Of a DNA stretch of 13,568 nucleotides, positions 1-6,556 are shown piece after piece; the first letter of the stretch is position 1; each line of letters starts with the position of its first letter. The stretch comes from Desulfobacteraceae bacterium (GTDB lineage Bacteria; Desulfobacterota; Desulfobacteria; Desulfobacterales; JAUWMJ01), in assembly GCA_030612225.1 (NCBI GenBank), contig JAUWOH010000043.1, forward strand, positions 1-13,568, in the 5' to 3' direction. Under the pieces are notes generated by a model that saw nothing but the letters and a program-made list of their open reading frames with translations, made no database searches and was not told the origin of the DNA. Both the position numbers and the translations under genes were made by a program.

Positions 1-252
1 GCAGGCTTTGTACCGGATAATTTAAATACAAAAATAATCGATGAAATTGTTACTGTAACGAATGAAGACGCAATTGAAACGTCACGTCAACTGGCACTTC
101 AGGAAGGAATATTGTGTGGTATATCTTCAGGTGCTGCAGTCTGGGCAGCATTGGAAATTGCAAAAAAAGAAGAGAATAAAGGCAAACAGATCATTGTACT
201 ATTACCTGATACAGGAGAAAGATATTTAAGCACCGACCTGTTCTCTGAGTGA
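1..252 (+). CDS. cysK: Cysteine synthase (O-acetylserine sulfhydrylase), C-terminal part
   Basis: The frame is open from the first base and ends at TGA 250-252, giving the last 83 residues; the start lies outside the window. The family makes cysteine from O-acetylserine and sulfide with PLP in the cytoplasm. The visible part carries the glycine- and serine-rich stretch GISSGAAVWAA and the characteristic end region LLPDTGERYLST, both typical of CysK/CysM. The PLP lysine and the substrate loop would be upstream and cannot be checked. CysK and CysM cannot be separated from this piece alone. Its presence beside a nifU-nifS pair fits a cysteine and sulfur handling neighbourhood, although it is on the opposite strand and separated by two other genes. 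The 96 bases to the convergent transporter gene show no convincing terminator. Confidence 0.9.
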   Translation, partial: AGFVPDNLNTKIIDEIVTVTNEDAIETSRQLALQEGILCGISSGAAVWAALEIAKKEENKGKQIIVLLPDTGERYLSTDLFSE

Positions 253-348
253 AAAATACAATTTATAGTCCTAAATATATCAAATCTTGTGAAGATAAGA
301 CAGTTTTATCTCAGTGCCTGGAATGTATCTTTTGCCTTATCTGCTTCA

Positions 349-1707
349 TCAGTCATCCTGTCGGGATGGTGAAGGCTTTTTTAGCAGGAAGTAATAAATT
401 ATCAATAAAGCAAAGAAGCAGGCAGTGAAGGTGATGGGGAACCAGGAAAAAGTGTCCATGAAAACTGCATTTTCAGCATGTTCTGAATGAACGCCTTGTT
501 TCTTGGCCTTTAAAAGAAGGGCATAAAGAATGCCTAAACCGCCATAAGAAATATTGTAGGACAGCCCTTTAAAACTCAGGACGGTGGCCCTCTGGTCAGA
601 TGATGTGACCTGGTTGATATAAAAGCTGACAAAGAAACCGGTGAAGTACATGGCGCTAAAAGTGATCAAAGCAGGTATAACACCGGCATAGGGCCAGAAA
701 AAACTCATTGTAGTAAGACCCGTGATAGTTAAAAAAACTGTGATCCAGAGAGCATGTGATGGGGAGTTGTTTTCCGCAATTTTTTTTGCCGTTTTGGGAA
801 TAACAAGTCCCAGCATAGCAACGAGTGATCCTATGATACCGAAAACGGATTCAGGCAGTTCGATCATCCTGTAGTATTGGCTGGAAAGAGTGATGACCAT
901 CCTGATGATACCGTCAAACAGCATCCCAAAAAGCATGACAGACAGGGCAAACGGGGTTTTTAAAATCCAGAGGCCTGCCTTGAGAGTTAAACCGAGGGCC
1001 TGGCTGATCTGTTTTGTTTCAAAACCTGGTGAGGAAGAACCGGAATCCGGTTCTTTCATTCTAAGGGTAGTGATAAATGCAAAAATTGCCAGGATAAATG
1101 TAAGGTATAAAGGAAACCGCATGGTGGTTTCCTGGGAAAAGGTTATTGCAAGGCCGAAAAACCGGCAAATCTTTCCGAGCAGGACCGGGTCATAAATGGC
1201 TGCTCCAACACTCATTGCAACAATAAACCCTATGGATTGAAACCGCATTAATACTTCCAGCACTCTGCCCCACTGGTCAGGGTTTCCTTTTGCTGCCAGG
1301 GAATCATAGGCGATGGCTTCATCCGCTCCGCTGGCAGCTGCTTCTGCAAGACCGCTTAAAACGCGGTTAACCAGGAAAACAATGAAAACAACTAAAGGGT
1401 CTGCTTTTGGTATAAAACTGATGATGCCGATTTCAATAATCATGATGAATGTTGCAAAGACAAGCAGCCGTTTTCTCCCGATAATATCGGCCAGGGCACC
1501 TGAAGGGACTTCGGCAAGGACAATGGTGGCTGCCCAGACTGCATTGAGGATTGAAAACTGTGCAACGGTCAGGCCGAAATCAAGAAACAGGATGGTAAAA
1601 ACCGGGTAGTAGAATCTTGAATTGAATAAAACCTTAAAGGCTATAAACAACCGGATGTTGGGAATGGAAAATGGCGAACGGTATGGCGCTTTTGAGATCG
1701 AATTCAA
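349..1707 (-). CDS. Major facilitator superfamily transporter, substrate unknown
   Basis: This 452-residue protein is strongly hydrophobic, with about 12 predicted membrane-spanning segments, the usual MFS length and topology. MFS motif A is visible near residues 70-80 (GALADIIGRKR), in the loop after the second helix. A central hydrophilic stretch near residues 218-235 separates the two halves, and a basic tail follows the last helix. The family moves small solutes or drugs by proton coupling or facilitated diffusion; nothing here fixes the substrate or the direction. The start is TTG at 1705-1707. No in-frame ATG occurs before the first helices, a TAA lies a few codons upstream, and a weak purine stretch (CAGGA) sits about 10 bases before. 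The gene is convergent with cysK and lies downstream of the nuclease gene on the same strand, 183 bases away, so it may have its own promoter. Confidence 0.85.
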   Translation of the reverse strand: MNSISKAPYRSPFSIPNIRLFIAFKVLFNSRFYYPVFTILFLDFGLTVAQFSILNAVWAATIVLAEVPSGALADIIGRKRLLVFATFIMIIEIGIISFIPKADPLVVFIVFLVNRVLSGLAEAAASGADEAIAYDSLAAKGNPDQWGRVLEVLMRFQSIGFIVAMSVGAAIYDPVLLGKICRFFGLAITFSQETTMRFPLYLTFILAIFAFITTLRMKEPDSGSSSPGFETKQISQALGLTLKAGLWILKTPFALSVMLFGMLFDGIIRMVITLSSQYYRMIELPESVFGIIGSLVAMLGLVIPKTAKKIAENNSPSHALWITVFLTITGLTTMSFFWPYAGVIPALITFSAMYFTGFFVSFYINQVTSSDQRATVLSFKGLSYNISYGGLGILYALLLKAKKQGVHSEHAENAVFMDTFSWFPITFTACFFALLIIYYFLLKKPSPSRQDD

Positions 1708-1890
1708 TTTTGGTGTCCTGTTCTTTTATTTTGTTTTTTACTTAGCACCCCAAGGGCATTTTCTGCGGGCACCATCGGCGTTATTTTTTTCGAGCCCATC
1801 AAGAAGTAAGATTAGTGCAAAACCTCTATCGGCGATTATGCCTTGACACAGATTTGCATTCTATGATGGTACTGGTTTAAAAATGGCAGG

Positions 1891-2724
1891 CTAATAAAAA
1901 TACCTGTTCCTGATTTTTTCAACAGTTTGAATATCTGCCTTAAACGGTATTTGCGGCGGCAATTGCGGTTCTTGCAGTTCCTGGTTACTAAAAGGAGTAT
2001 TGCGAAGATTCATATTATAAGCGATAATTATCAGTTTTTCCAGGTTGACTACGTCTTCAATGTTGTACGCCAGCAGGGTTTCAAGTGCCTTTTGGTTTTT
2101 GTTTTTTAAATAATCGTTCCAGAGGAGAACAGCAAAAAAACCATCAATGCCTTTAATATCACCTCTGTCAATTCCGAGAGCGGTTTCGCAGGCTTTTAAT
2201 CCTCCTTTATACCCCAGGCTTGAAAGGACGAAACGCAGGTCAATGTGGGCATGATCCAGTTTAATACTGAAAAATCTTTCAATAAAGGGGATATCAAAAC
2301 TTTTGCCATTGTAACTTATTATCAGCCTGTATTTTAATATGTCTTTGACGAAATCATCAAGGTTCTGCCCGTTTACATACCATGATACGGTCCGGCCATC
2401 AAAAAGCGCTATGGTTGTAATACTGTCGTAATACACGAGCCCGGTTGTCTCAATATCAAGATACACCACGGAATTTCTGAACTCAGGGAACATTCGCCAT
2501 TGGAGGCCGGAGGGGATAAGGTCCGAGAAATAGGCAGGATTATTTTCTGAAAGATGTTTTTCCGATTCCTTAAGGTACTCGTCAATGATTTTGATTTTTC
2601 CTTCAGGGAGCGTGTCAGGGTGCACGGACCTGAAGCTGTCCCATGAAAGAATACCTGAGTTCCATATCTTCTCTTCGGTTTTAGCACCAATACCTGGAAT
2701 ATGCAGGAAAGTGTTTTTCAGCAT
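1891..2724 (-). CDS. Helix-hairpin-helix plus RNase H-fold (DEDDy, YprB-like) exonuclease
   Basis: The 277-residue protein begins with a helix-hairpin-helix-like motif (HIPGIGAKTE, residues 8-17), a non-specific DNA-binding element. The second part is a 3'-5' exonuclease fold of the RNase_H_2/YprB type. Exo I is YLDIETTGL with D90 and E92. Exo II is SYNGKSFDIPF with N139 and D144. A further acidic residue is D162, and Exo III is YNIED with Y220 and D224, which makes the DEDDy set complete. Metal-dependent nuclease activity on DNA or RNA is therefore likely, but the substrate is unknown. The ATG at 2722-2724 begins just ahead of the HhH motif, as expected, although no good ribosome binding site precedes it. 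The gene lies 238 bases downstream of the nifS-like gene and is separated from it by an inverted-repeat element. It has no close functional link to its neighbours that I can see. Confidence 0.8.
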   Translation of the reverse strand: MLKNTFLHIPGIGAKTEEKIWNSGILSWDSFRSVHPDTLPEGKIKIIDEYLKESEKHLSENNPAYFSDLIPSGLQWRMFPEFRNSVVYLDIETTGLVYYDSITTIALFDGRTVSWYVNGQNLDDFVKDILKYRLIISYNGKSFDIPFIERFFSIKLDHAHIDLRFVLSSLGYKGGLKACETALGIDRGDIKGIDGFFAVLLWNDYLKNKNQKALETLLAYNIEDVVNLEKLIIIAYNMNLRNTPFSNQELQEPQLPPQIPFKADIQTVEKIRNRYFY

Positions 2725-2849
2725 AAAGTGTTTTTTGAAAAACCGTATTTTTTGCTCAGCAGTTTTTCTATTTCAGTTCAAAGGGCTCGCTATTTTGTCT
2801 GGGAAAGCTTGCTGGTAACTACAAGCGTAGTCAGGCTAAAGCTGTTTAT

Positions 2850-2962
2850 GCTGAAGGTTGAAGGGGTCTGAAAAGCACGGTTGCAGTACTTTGGTGGAAT
2901 GTGCTTTTTGCATCAAACATGGTTTTAAAATGAGCTTTCCCTAACAGTCTTCAGCCTTCGGC
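2850..2962. repeat. Nested inverted-repeat element downstream of the nifS-like gene
   Basis: Outer arms of 14 bases at 2850-2863 and 2949-2962 are complementary at 12 positions, and the two differences are transitions that allow G-U pairs in RNA. Inside them lies a second, perfect 8-bp pair: AAAAGCAC at 2871-2878 and GTGCTTTT at 2901-2908. The right arm abuts the nifS-like stop codon at 2963-2965. As RNA on the minus strand it would fold at the 3' end of the nifU-nifS message. It lacks a strong U-run, so I do not call it a terminator. The rest of the 238-base gap shows nothing else I recognise. Confidence 0.45.
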
Positions 2963-4141
2963 CTATCCACTTGAGTTACGCTTGTTGTATAAGGGTGATA
3001 TATCTCTTAGTGTTGTTACAGCATTTTTCAGGGCTGTTAAAAATCTGTCCACATCTTCTTTTGTATTATCCACTCCAAAAGAAATTACCAGCGTGCCCTG
3101 TGCATCAGCGTGATTAAGACCTAAAGACATCAGGACATGCGATGCTCGAAGGGAGCCGGTGGCACAGGCGGACCTGGTAGATACGGCGATATTTTCATCA
3201 TCCAGCATAAGCATCACACTTTCACCTTCAATGTACTTTAAGGAAATTGAAAGAAGACTGGGAAGGCTGTATTCCGGGTGGGTGTTTATTATGTATTCAT
3301 CAATATAATCAGGAAGCTGTTTTAAGATCTTTTCTTTTATTTCTTTGACGTGGGCAAGCCTTTTATCCATATCCTGCCTGGCAAGCTGCGCAGCCTTGCC
3401 CATACCGATAATACCGATCAGGTTTTCAGCCCCTGCCCGTTTATTGTGCTCCTGGACGCCGCCGTCTAAAAGCGGAAACACACGGGAACCGCGACGAATA
3501 TACAATCCTCCCACCCCCGCAGGGCCGTAAAAAGTATTTGATGCAAAACTTAACAGATCTACACCCAGTTTCTGAACATCTATTGGTACAATACCAACAG
3601 AATCAACTGCATCCGTATGAAAAATAACTTTTTTCTCCTTGGTGAGTTTTCCTATTTCTTCAATGGGCTGGATTGTCCCTGTTTCGTTATTACTGTGCAT
3701 GATTGAAACAAGTATGGTTTCATCACAAATAGCGTCAGCCACATCCTGAGGGTTTACCCGGCATTGGTTGTCCACGGAAATTGAAGTTACCTTGTAGCCT
3801 GCGGATTTCAGCCTGCGAATACTGCGGATAACCGCATTATGCTCAATGTTGGAAGTAATAATATGTTTGCCCTTATCTGCGTTGGCAAGAGCTACGCCCT
3901 TTATTGCATGATTTATTGATTCCGTTCCCCCTGAGGTAAAAACGATTTCTTTTTCCACGGCACAGTTGATAAGTTTTGCTACTGACTTGCGGGCTTTTAC
4001 CAGGGCTTCAGCCGCCTGTTCACCGCTTTTATGCTGGCTGGAAGGATTTGCATAATCCTGTTGAATTGCCTTTATCATCACATCTTTTATTTCCGGCAAA
4101 ATCGGATTTGCTGAAATGTGATCCAGGTTAATAATTTTCAT
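2963..4141 (-). CDS. NifS/IscS-like class V aminotransferase-fold protein lacking the PLP lysine
   Basis: The 392-residue protein is full length for a NifS/IscS cysteine desulfurase, which releases sulfur from cysteine as a persulfide for Fe-S assembly. Family features present are TSGGTES (69-75), E100-H101, the NNETGTIQPI segment (N151), D177 in FHTDAV, RAGAEN (235-240) and the sulfur-carrying loop STRSACATGS with C326. The expected GHK-x-x-GPKG segment instead reads SNTFYGPAG (201-209), placing Asn202 and Thr203 at the usual His-Lys. The Schiff-base lysine is therefore absent, and no lysine lies nearby. The glutamine after DAV is Asp180, and the usual NATTP near the start is HISANP. AGGAG eight bases before ATG 4139-4141 supports the start. 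It is transcribed after nifU, 103 bases away. It may be an altered desulfurase, a scaffold partner of NifU, or an enzyme with another chemistry. Fold assignment is firm; activity is doubtful. Confidence 0.85.
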   Translation of the reverse strand: MKIINLDHISANPILPEIKDVMIKAIQQDYANPSSQHKSGEQAAEALVKARKSVAKLINCAVEKEIVFTSGGTESINHAIKGVALANADKGKHIITSNIEHNAVIRSIRRLKSAGYKVTSISVDNQCRVNPQDVADAICDETILVSIMHSNNETGTIQPIEEIGKLTKEKKVIFHTDAVDSVGIVPIDVQKLGVDLLSFASNTFYGPAGVGGLYIRRGSRVFPLLDGGVQEHNKRAGAENLIGIIGMGKAAQLARQDMDKRLAHVKEIKEKILKQLPDYIDEYIINTHPEYSLPSLLSISLKYIEGESVMLMLDDENIAVSTRSACATGSLRASHVLMSLGLNHADAQGTLVISFGVDNTKEDVDRFLTALKNAVTTLRDISPLYNKRNSSG

Positions 4142-4171
4142 CTTTATGCTCCTAAACGGGAAAAGGCTGGA

Positions 4172-4240
4172 AAGCTTGGAAGCCAGGAGGCTGGGAGGCT
4201 TTTAGCTTCATAGCCTCCCGGCTTCCCAGCCTCCAAGCCT
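4172..4240. repeat. GC-rich hairpin repeat between nifU and the nifS-like gene
   Basis: Two 29-base arms, 4172-4200 and 4212-4240, are complementary at 23 positions. All six differences are transitions, so about half could be G-U pairs in one RNA strand. The spacer is 11 bases. The innermost eight pairs (GGGAGGCT with AGCCTCCC) are perfect. Each arm is itself made of degenerate repeats of GGCTGG and GGAAGC type, which looks like a repetitive element rather than a regulatory operator. It starts four bases past the nifU stop codon and ends before the nifS-like ribosome binding site. It could slow transcription or protect the nifU message end. Confidence 0.6.
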
Positions 4241-4244
4241 ATTC

Positions 4245-4760
4245 CTAGTGGTGATGTTCCTCAAGATTTGACTGGCATGCTTCGCAAAATGTTACATTCT
4301 CCGATATTTCTATATCACAATATGGGCAGTAACATTTATCGCCATGGGTATGTTCGTGTTTTTCAACACGTATTGGGGCAGGTTTTGTTATTCCGGCCTT
4401 TTTATCTTCATAATCTTTGATTGCCAGTTGCAGTGCATCAGCTCCCAGGTTGGAACAGTGGAGCTTGTTTGTCGGCAGGCCTTCCAGTGCTTCGGCAACA
4501 TCCATGTTTGTAATGTTTTTTGCATCGTTTAAGCTTTTGCCCTTAGCAATTTCCGTAAGCATACTGGATACCGCGATGGCTGAACCACACCCGAAGGTCT
4601 GGAATCTGATATCCTTTATACAATCATCTTTTATTTTAAGATATACGGTCATCATATCTCCGCAAATAGGATTTCCGACTTCCCCTACTCCGTCCGCATC
4701 TTCTAACACACCAACATTTCTGGGGTTTCTGAAGTGATCCATAACCGTTTCGTTGTACAT
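4245..4760 (-). CDS. nifU: NifU/IscU-type Fe-S cluster scaffold with C-terminal zinc-ribbon-like tail
   Basis: The first 120 residues are a complete IscU-like domain, the scaffold on which [2Fe-2S] and [4Fe-4S] clusters are built. All three cluster-ligand cysteines are present: C33 in NPICGDMM (followed by the conserved D35), C58 in FGCGSA and C102 in LHCSNLG. The usual LPPVK-like contact for the HscA chaperone is not seen, as expected for the NifU-type branch. After a linker come a histidine-rich segment (residues 135-139), two CxxC pairs (C145/C148 and C159/C162, with C143 nearby) and a terminal HHH; I read this as a small metal-binding ribbon, not the Nfu domain of classical NifU. A strong ribosome binding site, AAGGAGG, precedes ATG 4758-4760. 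It is the first gene of a unit with the nifS-like gene. I see no IscR-type site, but cannot exclude one. Confidence 0.92.
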   Translation of the reverse strand: MYNETVMDHFRNPRNVGVLEDADGVGEVGNPICGDMMTVYLKIKDDCIKDIRFQTFGCGSAIAVSSMLTEIAKGKSLNDAKNITNMDVAEALEGLPTNKLHCSNLGADALQLAIKDYEDKKAGITKPAPIRVEKHEHTHGDKCYCPYCDIEISENVTFCEACQSNLEEHHH

Positions 4761-4920
4761 AAAGAGCGCCTCCTTAAAATCATTTTTTTATCTGCATTAA
4801 AATAATCATTTTTTCCTCATAGTAAAGAAGGGGGATTCATTCACCCTTGGCGGGAGACAGATAAGCGCAGACTCCAAAAGGGAACATTGATTGGCGAGCA
4901 GATAGAAATATTTTTATAGG

Positions 4921-4994
4921 TGGCTGAGGGACCAGGATTCGAACCTGGGTTAACGGGGCCAGAACCCGTCATCCTGCCTCTAGACGATCCCTCA
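4921..4994 (-). tRNA. tRNA-Gln (anticodon CUG)
   Basis: Read on the minus strand, the gene folds into a full cloverleaf. The acceptor stem TGAGGGA pairs with TCCCTCA, followed by discriminator G73 and an encoded CCA at 4921-4923. The anticodon stem ACGGG/CCCGT holds the loop TTCTGGC, so the anticodon is CTG at 4960-4962. The T arm is CCAGG-TTCGAAT-CCTGG. The weak first pair U1-A72 and G73 are known identity features of glutamine tRNAs. It reads CAG codons. Confidence 0.96.
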
Positions 4995-5009
4995 GCAAAT
5001 TATTGTAAA

Positions 5010-5038
5010 CAAATACACAAAAGTATTATGCCAGTCAA
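5010..5038 (-). promoter_or_regulatory. Candidate sigma-70-type promoter for tRNA-Gln
   Basis: On the minus strand a -35 box TTGACT (5033-5038) is followed after 17 bases by TATTTG (5010-5015). The -10 box is poor (three of six), but spacing is ideal and transcription would start about nine bases before the mature tRNA. The call rests on position and the -35 box. Confidence 0.35.
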
Positions 5039-5114
5039 GACAATTTCTATGTTTTGGATACAGATTTACACTGATTGTCATGATTAATTTGTTCAAAGTG
5101 AAAAATCTATATTC

Positions 5115-5143
5115 TTGACCTAACCCATCTTATTTGATAGAAA
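5115..5143 (+). promoter_or_regulatory. Candidate sigma-70-type promoter for pcm-yqaA
   Basis: TTGACC at 5115-5120 and TAGAAA at 5138-5143 are separated by 17 bases and match the consensus at five and four positions. The start site would fall near 5150, at the left end of the large palindrome, giving a leader of about 165 bases before pcm. Confidence 0.45.
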
Positions 5144-5145
5144 AA

Positions 5146-5256
5146 CTGTAAGCGTTCACAGGCACCGCATCTGCGCGTGATCAGGGCAACCAGCATAGCA
5201 GACTATAGCTGGTCGCTCTGATCACCCACATATGCAACACCTGTGAACGCCTACAG
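5146..5256. repeat. 111-bp near-symmetric palindrome in the pcm leader
   Basis: The element is symmetric about position 5201 over its whole length. The outer arms 5146-5162 and 5240-5256 are complementary at 16 of 17 bases (core GCGTTCACAGG). Inner perfect blocks at exactly mirrored positions are GTGATCAG (5177-5184) with CTGATCAC (5218-5225), and ACCAGC (5189-5194) with GCTGGT (5208-5213). ATAG/CTAT closes a small central loop. Between outer and inner blocks is a poorly paired stretch, 5163-5176 against 5226-5239, with roughly half its positions matched. No protein-coding frame explains it. It may be a REP/BIME- or MITE-like unit, or a structured leader RNA. Together with the tRNA and the two promoters it accounts for most of the gene-free stretch 4761-5314; the rest shows nothing clear. 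Confidence 0.75.
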
Positions 5257-5314
5257 GATGCAGATTGTACAACCTTTTTGTTTCGAATGGGCGTGAACGG
5301 GTACAAAATAAGAT

Positions 5315-5971
5315 ATGATAGAGAATTCCATGAAATATAAGCGTCAACGGGAAGAAATGGTTAAAAGACAGATTGTAGCACGTGGAATAACGGATGAAAA
5401 AGTTATTACAGCTATGCGCAGTGTTCCAAGACATCTTTTTGTCAGCGAAGCGCTGGCAGATCAGGCGCATGGTGATTTTCCTCTTCCCATCGGAGAGCAG
5501 CAAACCATATCACAACCATATATTGTTGCTGAGATGACCCAGGCGCTGGAACTTTCTAAAGAAGATCGAGTCCTAGAGATTGGGACAGGCTCAGGATATC
5601 AAGCTGCAATTATTGCTCAGATTGGATATCGTGTTTATACTATTGAAAGGATACACTCACTGCTATTGAAGGCCCGCAGTCTTTTTGACAGGCTTTTATA
5701 CCATAATATTATAACCCGGTATTCTGACGGAACTACAGGATGGGCAGACGAAAGCCCATTTGATGCCATAATAATTACGGCAGGAGCTCCGTCAATTCCG
5801 GAAACACTTGTAAGCCAGCTTGCCGTGGGAGGACGTATGGTGATACCTGTTGGTGATCAGTATTCCCAGGAATTGATTAAACTTCACCGGGAAAAAGATG
5901 GGATACATAAAACCAACCTGGGCGGATGCAGGTTTGTTAAACTAATTGGTGAACAAGGTTGGAGAGAATAA
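5315..5971 (+). CDS. pcm: Protein-L-isoaspartate O-methyltransferase
   Basis: This enzyme uses S-adenosylmethionine to methylate abnormal L-isoaspartyl residues in damaged proteins, the first step of their repair, in the cytoplasm. The 218-residue length is normal. Visible family motifs are QTISQPY (63-69, with the conserved serine S66), the SAM-binding glycine-rich loop VLEIGTGSGYQ (86-96), ITAGAP (154-159) and GGRMVIPVG (172-180). The start is uncertain: ATG at 5315 and ATG at 5330 are both in frame, and the second is preceded by GAGAA at a short distance. The protein lacks nothing essential either way. It lies downstream of a long palindromic leader and just upstream of yqaA, with which it is very probably co-transcribed. 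Confidence 0.95.
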   Translation: MIENSMKYKRQREEMVKRQIVARGITDEKVITAMRSVPRHLFVSEALADQAHGDFPLPIGEQQTISQPYIVAEMTQALELSKEDRVLEIGTGSGYQAAIIAQIGYRVYTIERIHSLLLKARSLFDRLLYHNIITRYSDGTTGWADESPFDAIIITAGAPSIPETLVSQLAVGGRMVIPVGDQYSQELIKLHREKDGIHKTNLGGCRFVKLIGEQGWRE

Positions 5972-5974
5972 TAA

Positions 5975-6556
5975 ATGCTTCGCCGTCTTTACGACTGGGT
6001 ACTGCACTGGGCTGAAACACCTTATGGATCATGGGCGCTATTTTTTCTGGCCTTTTGCGAATCCTCTTTTTTCCCTATACCTCCGGATGTACTTCTTATT
6101 GCTCTTGCTGTTTCCATTCCGAAAAAATCATTTAAATATGCACTGATATGCTCGGTCGGATCACTTTTGGGGGGATGTCTTGGTTATTTGATCGGATGGC
6201 AGTTTATGGCCGGCATCGGGGAAAGAATTATTTCCCTTTACGGCTTTGAACAAAAATTTGAATACATTAAAGAGCTGTACATTACATATGATGCATGGGC
6301 TATCGGTATTGCAGGATTTACACCCATACCTTACAAGGTTTTCACTATTTCTGCAGGCGCATTTAATATAAATTTTTTGGTATTTATTATTGCTTCTTTT
6401 GTTTCAAGATCTGCCCGCTTTTTCCTTGTAGGGGGGCTTATTTACTTATTCGGGCCAAAGATTCAATCTTTTATTGATAAATACTTCAACATTCTGGTTG
6501 TAGTATTTACTATCCTCCTGGTAGCAGGTTTTATTATAATCAGGTACTTTTTTTAA
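5975..6556 (+). CDS. YqaA/DedA (VTT domain) inner-membrane protein
   Basis: This 193-residue protein has several hydrophobic segments and the VTT/SNARE-associated signature of the DedA superfamily. It shows the acidic residue E29 before FPIPPD (33-38), the second re-entrant motif GFTPIPYK (114-121) and SRSARF (144-149). DedA-family proteins support membrane homeostasis and some flip lipids such as undecaprenyl phosphate or phosphatidylethanolamine; the role of the short YqaA branch is not settled. The start ATG is three bases past the pcm stop, and its ribosome binding site GGAGAG lies inside the last codons of pcm, indicating translational coupling. At the other end its TAA (6554-6556) overlaps the stop codon of the convergent nrdJ. 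Confidence 0.88.
   Translation: MLRRLYDWVLHWAETPYGSWALFFLAFCESSFFPIPPDVLLIALAVSIPKKSFKYALICSVGSLLGGCLGYLIGWQFMAGIGERIISLYGFEQKFEYIKELYITYDAWAIGIAGFTPIPYKVFTISAGAFNINFLVFIIASFVSRSARFFLVGGLIYLFGPKIQSFIDKYFNILVVVFTILLVAGFIIIRYFF

Noticed and set aside
293..311. AGATAA/TTATCT hairpin after cysK.
   Set aside because: Six AT-rich pairs without a T-run; too weak for a terminator call.
1742..1860. A stop-to-stop stretch of about 39 codons on the minus strand upstream of the MFS gene, ending in KCPWGAK.
   Set aside because: It has no usable start codon or ribosome binding site and no family resemblance I recognise. A decayed gene end is possible, but chance is as likely.
1847..1875. TTGACA followed by TATGAT on the plus strand.
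   Set aside because: The spacing is only 13 bases and the direction leads into the antisense of the nuclease gene.
4828..4848. Short AAGGG/CCCTT hairpin between tRNA-Gln and nifU, a possible tRNA terminator.
   Set aside because: The stem is five bases with a large loop and no U-run of useful length.
4921..5256. tRNA-Gln plus adjacent palindrome as an integration (att) site of a genomic island.
   Set aside because: No duplicated tRNA 3' end, integrase gene or change in gene type is seen in the window.
5222..5503. A 93-codon minus-strand open frame over the palindrome and the pcm start.
   Set aside because: It overlaps pcm antisense, has no ribosome binding site and no recognisable protein features.
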